64,000 bases of DNA from Kordiimonas pumila (lineage in GTDB: Bacteria; Pseudomonadota; Alphaproteobacteria; Sphingomonadales; Kordiimonadaceae). Under the pieces are notes generated by a model. The model saw only the letters and a program-made list of their open reading frames with translations, was not told the origin of the DNA and did no database searches. The position numbers were made by a program, and so were the translations under genes. How positions within the stretch are numbered: position 1 is the stretch's first letter; every line of letters begins with the position of its first letter. The stretch covers positions 3,768,501 to 3,832,500 of the forward strand of contig NZ_CP061205.1 in assembly GCF_015240255.1 (NCBI RefSeq). Direction: 5' to 3'. Of the stretch, positions 61,970-64,000 are shown piece after piece.

Positions 61970-63304
61970 ATGCCTGAAACAGAAAAATATACAGAAGAGC
62001 TTCTTGAAGCCCTGTCCATTCTCAAACGTGAAAATGAAAAACTGACCCAGCAAATAGCCCAAAGCGAGCAACTAATGCTTGGGCTTGAAACTTTACTATC
62101 TATTGAAGATGACCAAAACCCGTTTGATAGTGTTTTTAAATCCTTACGCCACGTTTTTAGCTTTGATCAAGCCATGGTGCTGGTAGCAACCCATGGTGGT
62201 ACATTAATATGCACCATTGCTGACCCCTCAACTCTTGTAGGCACAGAATTTCAAAACGGCCCTTTTTTCAAAAAGATAATGGCTGGCAAGGTTTCCTCGG
62301 TCTTTTCCCATGCAGGCCTAAAAGAGTGGATAGAGGCACCAAACCTTACCTTATCGCTTGAAAAGCCCGCCCTTTATATGCCGCTAAAAGAGCAAAACAG
62401 CTATGGAATACTGGTATTACTAAGAGATACAGGCGCTGAGCTTTTTAACTGGCAAGATATAGCAACAGCAGAACGCTATGCACTACTGGCTTCCCATGCC
62501 TTTTCGATCTCATCTTCCCGTCGAGCGCTTTATGAAAGCCGGGCAAAGGTGATGGCAACGGAAGAATCAAACAAGGCTAAAAATTTGTTTCTCGCCAACA
62601 TGAGCCATGAGCTCAGAACCCCGCTTAACGCTATTATCGGCTTTTCTGATCTAGTTCGGCTCGAAACAATGGGGCCAATCGGCACACCCGTTTACAAAGA
62701 ATATATTACCGACATTCACACCAGCGGCAATCACTTGCTTGAACTGGTCAATAACATGCTGCTTGTAAATAAAATTGATTCCGACCAACACCGGGCAAAC
62801 ATGAAGACCGTTGATCTGGTACAGGAAATTCAAGCAGTTATGCGTATCCTGAAAATTGATGAACAACGCCATCAGGTAACCGCAGAAATCATAAAACCAA
62901 AGCGTGCTATTACTGTATGGGTAGACCAGCTTTTTCTGCACCAAATACTGCTTAATCTTATTAGTAATGCACTGAAATTTTCAGACCCCGGCACCGATGT
63001 CATCATTAGCATGCACGAAGAAACACAGCGAAAGCGTTGCACCCTCGTGATTACCGATACAGGCTGCGGTATTCCTGCCTCAACACTCAACAAACTGGGC
63101 GAACCTTTTGTGCAGGCAGAAACGTCTTATGTGCGCTCTTATCAAGGGACAGGCCTGGGGCTCGCCATCACCTTTCGCCTCATCCGCACTATGGGCGCTG
63201 AAATAAAGGTAGAAAGTACACTTGGAAAAGGCACATCCATCTATTTGCACCTGCCAACAGAACTACCCGCCATATTTGATACAGACAATCACGACTTTAT
63301 CTAA
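61970..63304 (+). CDS. GAF-domain sensor histidine kinase, partner of FIST
   Basis: A 444-residue soluble kinase: a coiled coil (residues 1-40), a GAF-like domain (about 40-190), a HisKA domain with His213 in NMSHELRTPLNAIIGF, and a HATPase domain with NLISNALKFSDPG, DTGCGIP and GTGLGLAI. The start at 61970 lies seven bases after AAGGA; GTG at 61952 overlaps the FIST stop. FIST-kinase pairs are a known arrangement in which FIST supplies the ligand signal. The cognate regulator may be the one at 60126. Confidence 0.9.
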   Translation: MPETEKYTEELLEALSILKRENEKLTQQIAQSEQLMLGLETLLSIEDDQNPFDSVFKSLRHVFSFDQAMVLVATHGGTLICTIADPSTLVGTEFQNGPFFKKIMAGKVSSVFSHAGLKEWIEAPNLTLSLEKPALYMPLKEQNSYGILVLLRDTGAELFNWQDIATAERYALLASHAFSISSSRRALYESRAKVMATEESNKAKNLFLANMSHELRTPLNAIIGFSDLVRLETMGPIGTPVYKEYITDIHTSGNHLLELVNNMLLVNKIDSDQHRANMKTVDLVQEIQAVMRILKIDEQRHQVTAEIIKPKRAITVWVDQLFLHQILLNLISNALKFSDPGTDVIISMHEETQRKRCTLVITDTGCGIPASTLNKLGEPFVQAETSYVRSYQGTGLGLAITFRLIRTMGAEIKVESTLGKGTSIYLHLPTELPAIFDTDNHDFI

Positions 63305-63409
63305 GATTTTGTATGGTAGCCACCGCAAAACAGTATGATCTCGCCCCTCAAGACACTTGCCGCAGCGCAAAAAAATGCATTTGCGCCCCATACTCCTTAG
63401 AGGAAAATA

Positions 63410-64000
63410 TTACGGCATATCCGGGTTTTCTTTAAGATCGTTCGCTCTTTTTATCACATAGGCCCGAATGGCTTCCAACTGCTCCGGTGTGACCTCACCG
63501 CTGAAATTAGGCATTCCACTTTCTTCGGCGGCACCGCCAAGGACAAACGCTTTAAACATGTCCGCATGCGCGATAACCGGTGAATATCGCAGGTTAGGAA
63601 CGCCGCCATTATTAACCGCGCTATCGCCGTGACACATCCAACAGTTAGTATGATATAGTACACGTCCTGCATTAACCACGCTTTCGGATGCTGTTGCAGC
63701 CGGTGGATCAAGGTCTAGTGGATCAGCCTCAACACCTTCCATTACTGCCGTACCGCCTAGTTTAAAAGTAACAACCCGGTTCACGCGTGGCGGGATACCC
63801 TTTTTAAGCGGCTCACCCATATTTATAGGCAATATTCCACCCCAGCCAACGGCAACAGAGATATACTGCGTGCCTTTTATCGAATAGCTGATCGGAGGCG
63901 CAACAACACCAGTTGATACATAATGAGACCAAAGCTTTTCACCTGTTTCAGCGCTGTAAGCTGCAATATAGCCAACACCATTACCTTGAAAAACCAATCC
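63410..64000 (-). CDS. PQQ-dependent quinohemoprotein dehydrogenase, 3' end (partial)
   Basis: The C-terminal 196 residues of a gene that begins beyond the right edge. Residues near the edge (GNGVGYIAAYSAETGEKLW) form a PQQ propeller repeat (tryptophan-docking motif). The final part is a cytochrome c domain with CWMCH heme attachment and a Met ligand probably in GMPNFSG. These periplasmic alcohol dehydrogenases pass electrons from alcohols to the respiratory chain. It converges on the histidine kinase gene; GCGCAAA...TTTGCGC (63365-63386) lies between them. Confidence 0.92.
   Translation of the reverse strand, partial: GLVFQGNGVGYIAAYSAETGEKLWSHYVSTGVVAPPISYSIKGTQYISVAVGWGGILPINMGEPLKKGIPPRVNRVVTFKLGGTAVMEGVEADPLDLDPPAATASESVVNAGRVLYHTNCWMCHGDSAVNNGGVPNLRYSPVIAHADMFKAFVLGGAAEESGMPNFSGEVTPEQLEAIRAYVIKRANDLKENPDMP

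Noticed and set aside
1-64000. Phage, insertion sequence or CRISPR content
   Set aside because: No transposase, integrase, terminal repeats or regularly spaced repeats were seen.

Overview
The window reads as chromosomal DNA of a mid-GC, Gram-negative alphaproteobacterium, probably marine or aquatic. The clues are alphaproteobacterial family markers (DUF2849 and DUF934 inside the sulfate-assimilation operon, a DUF3035 lipoprotein beside lspA, a TipF-like degenerate EAL protein), an endonuclease-type MutL, and an energy-coupling TonB cluster of the kind found in bacteria that import polymers through TonB-dependent receptors. Kordiimonadales is my best guess at the order, but it is only a guess. 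I see no rRNA, tRNA, CRISPR array, transposase or integrase.

Layout: (1) 1-5536, the end of an unknown gene, glyoxalase II (gloB), two secreted peptidases (S9A and M20) and uracil-DNA glycosylase. (2) 5987-10630, a sulfate-assimilation operon cysG-DUF2849-cysI-DUF934-cysH, followed by a LysR regulator. (3) 11938-15824, a periplasmic solute-binding-like protein, an alpha/beta hydrolase, an MFS pump and a D-amino-acid transaminase. (4) 15878-21985, MscS channel, tadA, rluB-type pseudouridine synthase, rsmD and a large patatin-like protein. (5) 22147-27211, a methyltransferase, a Bcr/CflA-type exporter flanked by an intact and a decayed copy of the mutL 3' end, mutL itself, and an ArsR-SRPBCC pair with two matching palindromic operators. 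(6) 27272-33834, DUF3035 lipoprotein, lspA, ileS, a pseudo-receiver protein, terC and ribF. (7) 34252-41684, cheY-cheZ, a HAD hydrolase, a TipF-like protein and several small proteins of unknown role. (8) 41803-46749, acyl-CoA dehydrogenase, small proteins, MAPEG, and a fused PabB-PabC enzyme.

The most unusual part is 47345-55381. A complete TonB energising operon (DUF3450, a long TtpC-like ExbB, a short ExbB, two ExbDs, TonB, a TPR protein) is followed by a second, stripped-down set (TonB, ExbD and a secreted protein that joins the TPR region of the first set to a TonB C-terminal domain). The last protein has a signal peptide but no membrane anchor, so it looks like a periplasmic TonB-domain carrier. 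The second set has no ExbB and presumably borrows one from the first.

From 56848 to 63304 there is a signalling cluster: two histidine kinases, a single-domain response regulator, a FIST sensor protein and a large unrecognised protein whose C-terminal half may be a very degenerate EAL fold. The window ends inside a PQQ-dependent quinohemoprotein dehydrogenase.
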